The position numbers and the translations under genes were made by a program. From CAKZNE01 sp002695025 (GTDB lineage Bacteria > Bacteroidota > Bacteroidia > Flavobacteriales > Schleiferiaceae), in the NCBI GenBank assembly GCA_913043285.1, contig CAJWML010000004.1, positions 162,455 to 226,454 of the forward strand: a stretch of 64,000 nucleotides of DNA. Reading direction: 5' to 3'. This document shows positions 14,802-23,179 of this stretch, in pieces (the first letter of the stretch is position 1; each line of letters begins with the position of its first letter). The notes below the pieces were generated by a model. It did no database searches. It was not told the origin of the DNA and saw nothing but the letters and a program-made list of their open reading frames with translations.

Positions 14802-17765
14802 ATGAGGATATCTAGAGCATGGGTGCTCACCGCTGCAATATACCTGTGGGGCCTTTCCTTAGCCGGGCAATCCATAGCTTTTCGCCACTACGATACCAGT
14901 GACGGTTTACCCAATAATGCCGTGTTTGCCATTTACCAGGATAAGCGCGGTTTTATGTGGTTTGGAACGGAGAATGGACTCAGCCGCTTTGATGGGGTTC
15001 ACTTCAGGAACCTGGGAAGTGCGGAGGGTCTGGGAGGTGCGGTGGTAACCGCCATCACCGGAGTTGGAGAGGACGTTTATGCAGGTGAAAAAATATCCGG
15101 AAGAGTATACCAGGTAAGGAACTATAAGCCGTCACCGGTACCAATGCCGGAGGGCACCTTTGGGCACAATGTTCTCGCCAACCACGATGGAGAGGTATAC
15201 GGAATTACCAGTGGTGCTATATGGAGTTATAAGGATAGCGTTCTGAGGGTTCATGATGGAGTTTACCCGGAAGGAAAGAGCATATCCGAAGTAAGTTTTT
15301 TAGAGAGTCGGAACCATAGTTTACTGATAGGAGGTGATCCGCTGATGAGGCTGAGCCCTAAAGGCAGCATCACGGATTTTTATGCTGCACTTGAAGGAAC
15401 TTCTATCACTTCCATATTTCAGCAAACAGACGGAACCCTATGGTTGGGCAGTGTAGGAGTGGTGTATAAAATAGATCCCGATAAGCATATAACCAAGCTG
15501 GAGAAAGGTATTTCTGCGAACGAGCGTGTGGATCATATTGCCGTAGATGGGGAAAACAGGTTATGGATAGTCATACATGGCTCACTCCATTACCAGCGGA
15601 AGGGAGAGTTTGTACAGGCAGACACGCATGCCGGTTTGGAGAAGATGGATGTAAGTAGTATGATTACGGACAGTAAAGGTGCATTATGGGTAGGAACGGT
15701 AGGGCAAGGGGTCTATCATATACCGGTCTCGGATTTTACCAATTATACCTTGCAGGAGTCAGCTCAAAACCAAGGTGTAAAGGCTATTTCACGAAGAGGT
15801 AACGGAGAGATAATCGTGGGCTCGGATTGGGATCTCTATACTTTTGAGCCATCCTCACAGAGCTTGCAACACCTGGACTTTTCCCGGCAGGGCTCGTACA
15901 TAGTATCATTTAGCAAAAATGAGCAAGGGAAACTATTCATAACCTGTTTCTATCCCATCTCAGGAGGGAATGGAAATGTCTGGGACGAGGAATTGGAAGC
16001 TTTCCTGATAATGGGCCGCACCGTAACACCCAAGGGCTCCGGGGAAATTATTGTGGGGGGCTGGGATAGCCAGGTATCCCGCATTTTTACCAATGATATA
16101 TCGCGTTATGCATATTACCCATGGACGGGAAAACTGGCCCGGACCTTTTCCAGGAAGGCGCGCGTAGAGGTCATTTATAATGACGTGCTGGGGCAAATGT
16201 GGGTAGGCACAACCCTGGGTTTGCGAGGGATATGTGGAGATTCGGTTTGCTTTAATCCTACACCTGCCCGGGTAGGAAAGGAAGCTTCCGGGATACTCAA
16301 CAGCCGCATTTTTGCTATGCAACTTGCCGGTGATCGCTTTTGGTTGGCTACGCAACAGGGTCTTATCTATAGAGATTCAGCCGGGAAATGGCACCCTTAT
16401 AAAAGTGAGGCCGGACCCGGAAAACAACGCTGTACATCATTGGCGCTGGATGGTTCCGGTAATTTATGGGTGGGAACTGCGCAAGGTTTGTATGTGATCA
16501 ATCAGCAGGAGGTGCGGCATTATGGACTGCAGTCCGGGATGTTATCCCCGGATGTGCTGAGCCTTTATTATGATAAACCGGAAAACCATTTATGGGCAGG
16601 TACTGCCCGGGGCTGCTCGGTGCTGGACCTGAATAGTTCCCTGCCGGAGGGCCGGGAAAATCCGCTGTACATCACTTCCGTGAACCTGGCTGACTCCGTT
16701 CTTCATTACCCGGAGAGGATAGTGCTGGAACATGAGCAAAATACCGTTAAGGTGAACTTTATAGCTCTTGACCTGATCGATCCAGGTGGAGTGGAATACC
16801 GTTACCGTTTGCAGGGAGGTAAATCAGAGTGGCATACTACGCAAAACCGCCAGATCGAATATTCGGACCTCGCACCGGGCAGTTATACCTTTACCGTGCA
16901 GGCCAGGAGCAGGGGGCAAGGCTGGGGAGAAAAGCAGGAACTGCATCTGCAGATCATACCCGCATGGTGGCAAACCCACTGGTTTATAGGAGCCGGTCTT
17001 TCAGTGGCTATAGTATTGATAATAGGCGCGATGAAGTGGCAAACCTCCCGCATCCGCAGGAAAGAGGCGGAGAAAAGAGCAACTTTGGAAAGGGTGAACC
17101 ACCTGGAGCAGCAAGCTCTGAGTGCCATGATGAATCCCCATTTTATATTCAATGCGCTGGGTTCCATACAACACTATATGTTTGAACATGGCCCTGAAAA
17201 GGCCAATAATTACCTGGCCCGCTTTGCAAAGCTGGTGCGGAAGAATATGCAGGGTGCCGGAAAAACCCTCATTTCCCTGGAGGAAGAGGTGGAGCGCCTG
17301 CAGTTGTACCTGGGCCTGGAAAAACTACGCTTTGAAGACCGGCTCACCTATAGTCTTAAGGTGGATGATGCTTTGGACCCCAAAGCGGTGATGATTCCCT
17401 CCATGGTAATCCAGCCTTACGTGGAAAACGCCTTATGGCACGGTTTAATGCCCAGGAAGGAGGGAGGCAGCCTTTGGATACGTTTCAGCAAAAGGGAGCG
17501 CTATGTATACATCAGTATTGAGGATAATGGAGTGGGCCTGGAAGCCAGCAAAAAGGAGTTAAAGGTGGGCCATGTTTCGCAAGGGATGAAACTTACGGAA
17601 GAAAGGTTGGCGCATCTCAGTCACCGGTATAAACAGTCCTTAAAGGTAAGCGTGCGGGAACTTAGAAATGAACAGGATGAAGTTTCCGGTACACAGGTGG
17701 AACTGTATTTGCCTTTGATCCTGGCCCGGGACAACGAGGAATTAATAGGAGGTCAGGTATCCTGA
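14802..17765 (+). CDS. Reg_prop/Y_Y_Y LytS-type sensor histidine kinase
   Basis: This 987-residue protein has a signal peptide followed by repeated propeller motifs in the periplasmic region (for example DTSDGLPNNAVFAIYQDKRG and FMWFGTENGLSRF). A Y_Y_Y-type beta sandwich lies at about 640-715 and a single membrane segment at about 725-745. The cytosolic kinase has the H-box of the LytS/YehU group (MMNPHFIFNALGSIQ, about residue 775), an N-box (QPYVENALWHG, about 870) and a G-box (IEDNGVGLE, about 906). It probably senses an extracellular signal and phosphorylates the LytTR regulator encoded directly upstream. Confidence 0.92.
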   Translation: MRISRAWVLTAAIYLWGLSLAGQSIAFRHYDTSDGLPNNAVFAIYQDKRGFMWFGTENGLSRFDGVHFRNLGSAEGLGGAVVTAITGVGEDVYAGEKISGRVYQVRNYKPSPVPMPEGTFGHNVLANHDGEVYGITSGAIWSYKDSVLRVHDGVYPEGKSISEVSFLESRNHSLLIGGDPLMRLSPKGSITDFYAALEGTSITSIFQQTDGTLWLGSVGVVYKIDPDKHITKLEKGISANERVDHIAVDGENRLWIVIHGSLHYQRKGEFVQADTHAGLEKMDVSSMITDSKGALWVGTVGQGVYHIPVSDFTNYTLQESAQNQGVKAISRRGNGEIIVGSDWDLYTFEPSSQSLQHLDFSRQGSYIVSFSKNEQGKLFITCFYPISGGNGNVWDEELEAFLIMGRTVTPKGSGEIIVGGWDSQVSRIFTNDISRYAYYPWTGKLARTFSRKARVEVIYNDVLGQMWVGTTLGLRGICGDSVCFNPTPARVGKEASGILNSRIFAMQLAGDRFWLATQQGLIYRDSAGKWHPYKSEAGPGKQRCTSLALDGSGNLWVGTAQGLYVINQQEVRHYGLQSGMLSPDVLSLYYDKPENHLWAGTARGCSVLDLNSSLPEGRENPLYITSVNLADSVLHYPERIVLEHEQNTVKVNFIALDLIDPGGVEYRYRLQGGKSEWHTTQNRQIEYSDLAPGSYTFTVQARSRGQGWGEKQELHLQIIPAWWQTHWFIGAGLSVAIVLIIGAMKWQTSRIRRKEAEKRATLERVNHLEQQALSAMMNPHFIFNALGSIQHYMFEHGPEKANNYLARFAKLVRKNMQGAGKTLISLEEEVERLQLYLGLEKLRFEDRLTYSLKVDDALDPKAVMIPSMVIQPYVENALWHGLMPRKEGGSLWIRFSKRERYVYISIEDNGVGLEASKKELKVGHVSQGMKLTEERLAHLSHRYKQSLKVSVRELRNEQDEVSGTQVELYLPLILARDNEELIGGQVS

Positions 17766-17770
17766 TTAAA

Positions 17771-17796
17771 AAAGTCCGGGGATGGTTCCCCGGACT
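17771..17796 (-). terminator. intrinsic terminator between converging genes
   Basis: A perfect 10-bp stem (AGTCCGGGGA / TCCCCGGACT) closes a 4-base loop at 17773-17796. On the minus strand it is followed by a run of T (the A-run at 17768-17773 on the plus strand). It lies between the converging sensor kinase and the gene at 17823-19634 and could serve both. Confidence 0.75.
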
Positions 17797-17822
17797 GTGT
17801 ACTAAGTGGAAAAGAAAGGGAT

Positions 17823-19634
17823 CTAATCCGTAGTGGTAATTTCAAGGGTTTTGATGCCCTGTGAGGTGCTGTATCGCACCAGGTAGATACCCGCAGCTAT
17901 CTCACCCGGCTCCCATTCCAGGGTATGAGCGCCCTCTTTGTAGCTGGAAAGGTCAAAACTCTTGACCTGTATGCCTTTGATATCGGTAATGATCATACGG
18001 TCACCTTTTTCTCCTTTGGCCAGGGTGAAGGCAAAGTTTACTTTGTCGGTAAACGGGTTAGGGTAACTGCTGAAGTTATCTGCTGCATCAAAAGTCCGGC
18101 CTGTGGAACCTCCTTTGGTGGTATTGACATTAGGGTCTGGTGCAACTCTTACGTGGCCACTACCCGCAACTACATCACTGTGTTTGTATAGGACCATATT
18201 TATATCCTCCAAACTTTCAAAGAACATATAATCTACCCCTTCATCCGTTAAACGGCCAGCCACAGAGGGGATGAGCTGGTCTCCCTCCAGGCCGTCTCCG
18301 TGGAAGTTGCCTTTATTGATATAGCTGTATACCGTTCCTCCGGCTATAATATCTCCGTTTTTATAAGAACGTCCCAGCACATCAGAACCATAATTCTCAT
18401 CCAGACAAAACTCTACCTCGGTTGCCCAAACAATAGTATAATCACCATCATAACCCTCTGAACCACCGCGGTAGGTAACCACCGGGCTAGTGCTGTAACG
18501 CGTGGTATACTCCGGGTTAACCAGAGTGACATCCAGGCGTTGGTCATCGTTAAAAATTCCCCAGTTGTTAATTTTCCAGTTATTACAGGAACCTGTGGCC
18601 GTTACAATTTCAATATCGTTAGGGTAATCGTTGTTTTTGCGGGAAGCAATACGGGGCTGGCCTTTGAGAGGAGTGGTTATTAACCCGGTGTAAGCACCGC
18701 TGTACCACATGTGAGGTTGATAAACCGTGCCCGTGGTAGTATGAATATCGGCAGTAACATCATCAACGAGGTAATGTCCGTTCACATAAGAAAAAGTGAC
18801 CCGGGTGCCTTCATCATGGAATTGAGAAATTGATACATCAGGCCACTTGTTGAATTCGTATAATTCATCTTCTTCATACGAATTTAAAGGACGGTCTATA
18901 GCCGGGCTTACCTGGTCTCCCAGGCAATTGATAGCCCCGGATATACTGGGGCCTGCTTCTTCACTGCAGGCACATCCTTTACCTTCAATGTCATTACCGG
19001 AACCATCCACATAGCCATACGCGCCATATATGTCGCTCACTACAAATGACATACCTCCTCTTAATGCTAACCGGTTTTTTTCAGTGGTTACTATTGCTGG
19101 ATTGTCAAAATCGAGTTCCCATCCTTCCCATATTTCTGTAGACTGGTGCCAGGTTATAGCTACCATTCCCGCAGCATTAACATCCACGTTTGGACTACCG
19201 CAGGTAGGTTGCGTACCCAAAATACAAGACCGATGAAGTTGAAATTCATTTCCGTCCCAATAATAGGATTCCCATTGCACATAATTATTTTGATTGATAA
19301 AAACAGCCAGAGCATAGTCGCTTTCGTATTCAGCAAGTACTACATCAGGATCATAAGCAGGGTTACCCTCATTCAGCAGCAGGGTGCCTTTTTTGCCTTG
19401 AGCGGCATAATCCCAGCCCAATTCCGAGGTTCCATCGGAAAGATCATAGACCATCACCTGTCTGTCTTGCAGTGCACCCATACCCGTGTTACTGACAAAT
19501 TCACTGCCGGTGTAAATTTCATCCTCATCCGTATAAGCAAGATCAGGGCGAACCTGTGCCAGGGCATGGCTGCCTAAGCCTATGGATAAGGCACCTGCCA
19601 TCACGGATCGGAGCATAAATTTTAAATGTTTCAT
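17823..19634 (-). CDS. secreted protein with T9SS type A sorting domain
   Basis: This 603-residue protein has a signal peptide ending near residue 26 (HALAQ), then a long beta-rich region with repeated Gly-Asp-Tyr motifs and several Cys. The C-terminal ~80 residues are a T9SS sorting domain (SSYPNPFTDKVNF...AAGIYLVRYS...), which directs proteins through the outer membrane. The central domain is unrecognised and shows no clear catalytic motif. It is transcribed alone towards the terminator at 17771-17796. Confidence 0.8.
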   Translation of the reverse strand: MKHLKFMLRSVMAGALSIGLGSHALAQVRPDLAYTDEDEIYTGSEFVSNTGMGALQDRQVMVYDLSDGTSELGWDYAAQGKKGTLLLNEGNPAYDPDVVLAEYESDYALAVFINQNNYVQWESYYWDGNEFQLHRSCILGTQPTCGSPNVDVNAAGMVAITWHQSTEIWEGWELDFDNPAIVTTEKNRLALRGGMSFVVSDIYGAYGYVDGSGNDIEGKGCACSEEAGPSISGAINCLGDQVSPAIDRPLNSYEEDELYEFNKWPDVSISQFHDEGTRVTFSYVNGHYLVDDVTADIHTTTGTVYQPHMWYSGAYTGLITTPLKGQPRIASRKNNDYPNDIEIVTATGSCNNWKINNWGIFNDDQRLDVTLVNPEYTTRYSTSPVVTYRGGSEGYDGDYTIVWATEVEFCLDENYGSDVLGRSYKNGDIIAGGTVYSYINKGNFHGDGLEGDQLIPSVAGRLTDEGVDYMFFESLEDINMVLYKHSDVVAGSGHVRVAPDPNVNTTKGGSTGRTFDAADNFSSYPNPFTDKVNFAFTLAKGEKGDRMIITDIKGIQVKSFDLSSYKEGAHTLEWEPGEIAAGIYLVRYSTSQGIKTLEITTTD

Positions 19635-19773
19635 TTTTAGGAAATTAGAATAGCCTACTCTGTTAGAGGTTTTTCGGCATCCACCTGTAAATACTTTTGT
19701 TGCCTGACGTAAGGTTAGAGCAAATTATCCGCGAAAACGGGTGGTTTTTGTGAACGGCTGGTATGGGGTGGAG

Positions 19774-20331
19774 TTAGGGGCAGCTTGCCTTGAGTTCGGT
19801 GGAACAGATGTCTCTGCTTATGTGGCCAGGCTGTTTCGGCAGATAGTGAATTAGTCCCTTCATTTGAGGGTGATGAGCTGATCTATCAGGTTCTGCAAAT
19901 AGTACGTAAAAGGCATCTTCATAGGGTAATAAGGAAACCTCCACATTGATTTTCCCAGTCCCCAAGCGGTATTTCTTCCAGTAGCGGTTCAATCCAGGGT
20001 TCATCTGATGGTCAGAGCGTGACTTTATAGGTATCGCGGTGTCCGTCCTTTCTTTACCCTTTTCACCATAGTTCTCGCACAGGCGGTAACTATCCATCGG
20101 AACATGATAGTAACGATACTGAAAAGGCGGTGGGAAACGGTTATGAACTATGATATCGATGAAAAGCATGCGCCAGGGAGAATTTGGACCTTCTTTCTCA
20201 AGTCCTGCGGCAGTATGTATGTTATGGATCACCTCAAAACCTAGCGTATCAAAGTACATTTTATAGATAGCCAAATGAAAGAGGATAGAATCAGCTTTTA
20301 TAAGAATTGGGGTCTTCAGTTCAACCCCCAA
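19774..20331 (-). CDS. hypothetical protein, uncertain start
   Basis: An open frame of 185 codons starts with TTG at 20331; an ATG at 20259 would give 162 residues. The sequence is mixed alpha/beta, with Tyr-rich patches and a late strand (KINVEVSLLPYEDAFYVLFAE). There is no signal peptide or known motif. The first ~60 residues loosely recall a degenerate receiver domain (TPILIKADSILFHLAIYKMY...MLFIDII), which I regard as unproven. The isolated position and lack of partners keep confidence low. Confidence 0.4.
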   Translation of the reverse strand: MGVELKTPILIKADSILFHLAIYKMYFDTLGFEVIHNIHTAAGLEKEGPNSPWRMLFIDIIVHNRFPPPFQYRYYHVPMDSYRLCENYGEKGKERTDTAIPIKSRSDHQMNPGLNRYWKKYRLGTGKINVEVSLLPYEDAFYVLFAEPDRSAHHPQMKGLIHYLPKQPGHISRDICSTELKASCP

Positions 20332-20353
20332 CTAAAAAACTCTCAACTCCTCT
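20321..20353. repeat. CAACTAAAAAACTC-type intergenic repeat, copy 1
   Basis: The segment CCCAACTAAAAAACTCTCAACT recurs with small changes at about 36061-36087 and 37001-37040. All copies are at gene ends or in intergenic DNA. It is A/C-rich on the plus strand and shows no coding potential. Confidence 0.45.
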
Positions 20354-20652
20354 ACACACTTACAGCCCATTTGCAACGTCCATAACTTTTTTACCCGCAG
20401 CTAATAAAGGGTCGTTGCTCCCTTAGAGTGAATGTATAATCTTCACCCCGATTTAAAGTACAATAACACATCGGCAAGGGATTAACAGAGGTTACGGTCT
20501 TGAGTAATACATTAAGGAACCATTGAAAATGACCTTAAAATGAAAGAGAAAATAACCCCTGTCTTATAGGAAAACTATCGCAATAGCAGACCAATAGGCA
20601 TTGCCGGTTATTGAAATGTCTAACCCCAAAAATTTAAAATTACTTTTTTGAC
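20354..20652. other. intergenic stretch before the 786-residue exported protein gene
   Basis: I see no gene here. The segment is AT-rich near its right end and must hold the promoter of the gene starting at 20653, but no clear match to the Bacteroidota promoter pattern (TTG ... TAnnTTTG) could be fixed by eye. Confidence 0.4.
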
Positions 20653-23013
20653 ATGAAAACAAAGACTTTACTATTGGCAATGCTTTACTCGGTGTTAAGC
20701 TTTGGCCAGACCCCTAAATGGACCTTGGGCGACCGGCTGATTGATTTCAGCGGTAGCAACCCAACTATTTCTACCACCTATGCCCATGACGAAATCGAGA
20801 ACGCTGCCTATGATCGTAACGGTAATTTGGTGTTCTATGTGGCTGATAATAAGATTTACGATGCAAGCAATGTGCAGAAGGCTGGGGTACTTGGCTTGGC
20901 CACCGTATCCCATTCGGCCTTAATTCCTGTACCTGCACGGTGTGATGAGTATTACCTGATCCGCGGTGAAGGTTTACCGGCCAAACCCGGAAAGATCTGG
21001 TGGCAACGCATTACTGTACAGGGAGGAACCTACACAGTAAGCCAGGCGGTGGCCATTACCAATACCAATATTCACAATGAGATCCCCACTTTTGCCCTCA
21101 CTGCATTAGACAATGTCAAAAACCGCAGGCTCCTGTTTTGTGAAGAGGCGGTGTATGAAGTAACAGCGGCCGGGATCAACCATCTGAAGACCATTAGTGG
21201 TTTTCACGTTACGTTCTCTGAATTGGAGTATTTCTATGATGGAGGGAATTATGTTTTTTACTGTGGCGATGATTTCAGTCACATTTTCCGGTATGAGATA
21301 AGCCCACAGTTCAACCTCATATCAGCTACCACCCTCACCACGCTTCCGAATCTCCTCATTGCAACAGGGCTGGAAGTATACAACAGCGGAAATAATCTCC
21401 TCATAGCTACCAAAAATGATCTTCGGGTGTATAATGTGGTGAACAATACGATGAGTGTGATCCCCAACTCCTCGTCAATGGGAAATACCAACATAGAACG
21501 CGCAGCGGATGGTAATTTCTACGGTATTCATTCCAGTATAATAAATGGTAATCAGATTGTCCGTAAGCTTTATAGGATTGACCCGTTCAACATGACGATT
21601 TCAAATATGAATATTGGATTGAATTGGGTAAGTGGCTATTTCTGGTTTCGCATCCCCCACCAGGTAGATGGGGACAATTTGATGCAAAACTCTTTTATGT
21701 GGGATCTATGGACCAGTGACGGCAATGGCGACATCGGTGACGAGCCCGATGTACAATCTACCAACTATTGGGAAGGGAACGTGTGGAACTGTACCGGCAC
21801 TTTGGGTTGTACAAATCCCCAGAATCCCGATGCCAATCATGCCAACTACATGACCGTGAAAGTAGAGAATAAAGGATGTACCTATTCAGCTCCTGCTTCC
21901 GTCCATCTGTACTGGACCCGTGCCCGGACCGGGGAAATATGGCCGGACCATTGGACCAATAACCCATCCAATTACCTCAATGGTCACCTGGCCGGTGAAG
22001 AAGTTACCCCGGCTTCCGGTTTGTCCATTCCCGCCCTGGCACCCGGAGCCTCCATTACCCTTGATGTACAATGGAACCCTCCCTATCCGGTGTATTTCCC
22101 GGCCAATTTTGGGGCCACCACCCCCAATGGAAAGCCCATGATCTGCTTTTTAAGCCGCATCGTAGCCGCTAATGATCCTATGTACACCGAATACAACGGT
22201 ATTAAAATGTCTGATTATGCCCGTGATAACAACAACGTAGCCACACGTAACGCAGAATTGGTGTATACAGGGTTTCCGATTATGATAGCACCGGGAACCT
22301 TGCCTGACATGGCGATGTTAACTCAGGATATTCACACTCTTTTACTAAACGCTTCGGGTGCTGATGCGGTGGGTGAACTTCAGATCCGCAATCTGGGTGC
22401 CAATGATCTCATCATGCATGGAGAAATATTCCTTTACATAGAAGATCACTTGTATGCTCAGTGGGAGGCAAATGGCGCTATGGGTACGGGCATTGAAGCT
22501 CTTGGTGAAGGAGTATTCCGCATTACCGATGGTATGCAGGCAAGTTTGCAGAACCTCAATATCTCCGCAGCAGATGAAGGCAATATCGGGTTACAATTCT
22601 TTTCTTCAGATCCAGGTTTGCCGGATGGAACCGATTTTAAGTATATAGTTGAAACGGTGGATATGGCTGGTGAAGTAGGTTCAGGATATGTATTCAACAT
22701 CCTGTCAGGTGTGGCTCCCGAAGAAGGTGATAAAGGAAAGGCGCTTGTAGCAGGTGAATACATGAACCCGGAGGATGTAGTGAAGGTCTTTCCCAACCCA
22801 ACCACCGGTAGGGTCCAGGTACAGCGCATGCTGGAAGATATTGTAGAAGTTAGGGTGAAAAATATAGAAGGTAAGAGTGTACCGGTTGAGGTAAATGCCG
22901 TAGAAAACGGTTTTGAGGTGGACTTACAACACCATCCTGCCGGCACGTATTTCATTATTGTCGTAACCGAAAGCGGCAGAACTGTAGCCCACAAGCTCTT
23001 ATTGGCAAAATAA
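20653..23013 (+). CDS. secreted protein with T9SS type A sorting domain
   Basis: This 786-residue protein has a signal peptide (MKTKTLLLAMLYSVLSFGQ) and a propeller-like N-terminal part (about 20-330) that reads like a repeat-of-blades domain. A region with CARDB-like features follows (PDVQSTNYWEGNVWNC..., about 350-560). The C-terminal ~75 residues are a T9SS sorting domain (VKVFPNPTTGRVQVQ...AGTYFIIVVTESGR...). It is probably exported and attached at the surface. An intrinsic terminator follows 21 bases after the stop. Confidence 0.8.
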   Translation: MKTKTLLLAMLYSVLSFGQTPKWTLGDRLIDFSGSNPTISTTYAHDEIENAAYDRNGNLVFYVADNKIYDASNVQKAGVLGLATVSHSALIPVPARCDEYYLIRGEGLPAKPGKIWWQRITVQGGTYTVSQAVAITNTNIHNEIPTFALTALDNVKNRRLLFCEEAVYEVTAAGINHLKTISGFHVTFSELEYFYDGGNYVFYCGDDFSHIFRYEISPQFNLISATTLTTLPNLLIATGLEVYNSGNNLLIATKNDLRVYNVVNNTMSVIPNSSSMGNTNIERAADGNFYGIHSSIINGNQIVRKLYRIDPFNMTISNMNIGLNWVSGYFWFRIPHQVDGDNLMQNSFMWDLWTSDGNGDIGDEPDVQSTNYWEGNVWNCTGTLGCTNPQNPDANHANYMTVKVENKGCTYSAPASVHLYWTRARTGEIWPDHWTNNPSNYLNGHLAGEEVTPASGLSIPALAPGASITLDVQWNPPYPVYFPANFGATTPNGKPMICFLSRIVAANDPMYTEYNGIKMSDYARDNNNVATRNAELVYTGFPIMIAPGTLPDMAMLTQDIHTLLLNASGADAVGELQIRNLGANDLIMHGEIFLYIEDHLYAQWEANGAMGTGIEALGEGVFRITDGMQASLQNLNISAADEGNIGLQFFSSDPGLPDGTDFKYIVETVDMAGEVGSGYVFNILSGVAPEEGDKGKALVAGEYMNPEDVVKVFPNPTTGRVQVQRMLEDIVEVRVKNIEGKSVPVEVNAVENGFEVDLQHHPAGTYFIIVVTESGRTVAHKLLLAK

Positions 23014-23034
23014 AAATGGTCTAATAAATTAGGA

Positions 23035-23062
23035 GGTCCGGAGAGAAATCTTCGGACCTTTT
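23035..23062 (+). terminator. intrinsic terminator with GAAA loop
   Basis: A 10-bp stem with one G-T wobble (GGTCCGGAGA / TCTTCGGACC) closes a GAAA tetraloop at 23035-23058 and is followed by TTTT. It ends the T9SS-protein gene just upstream. Confidence 0.8.
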
Positions 23063-23179
23063 CCTTTGCCACGCTCCAACATATCCTTCAAATATATATA
23101 AAGAGATACCTGTGTTATCAAATGGTAAGCACAAAAAGCGTTTATATGAGAGCATGAATTAGAGGAAAACCCTGTTAAA

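Noticed and set aside
22458..23072. 204-codon minus-strand frame over the end of the T9SS gene
   Set aside because: Overlaps the sorting domain and terminator of the 20653-23013 gene and shows Ser/Pro-rich shadow composition.
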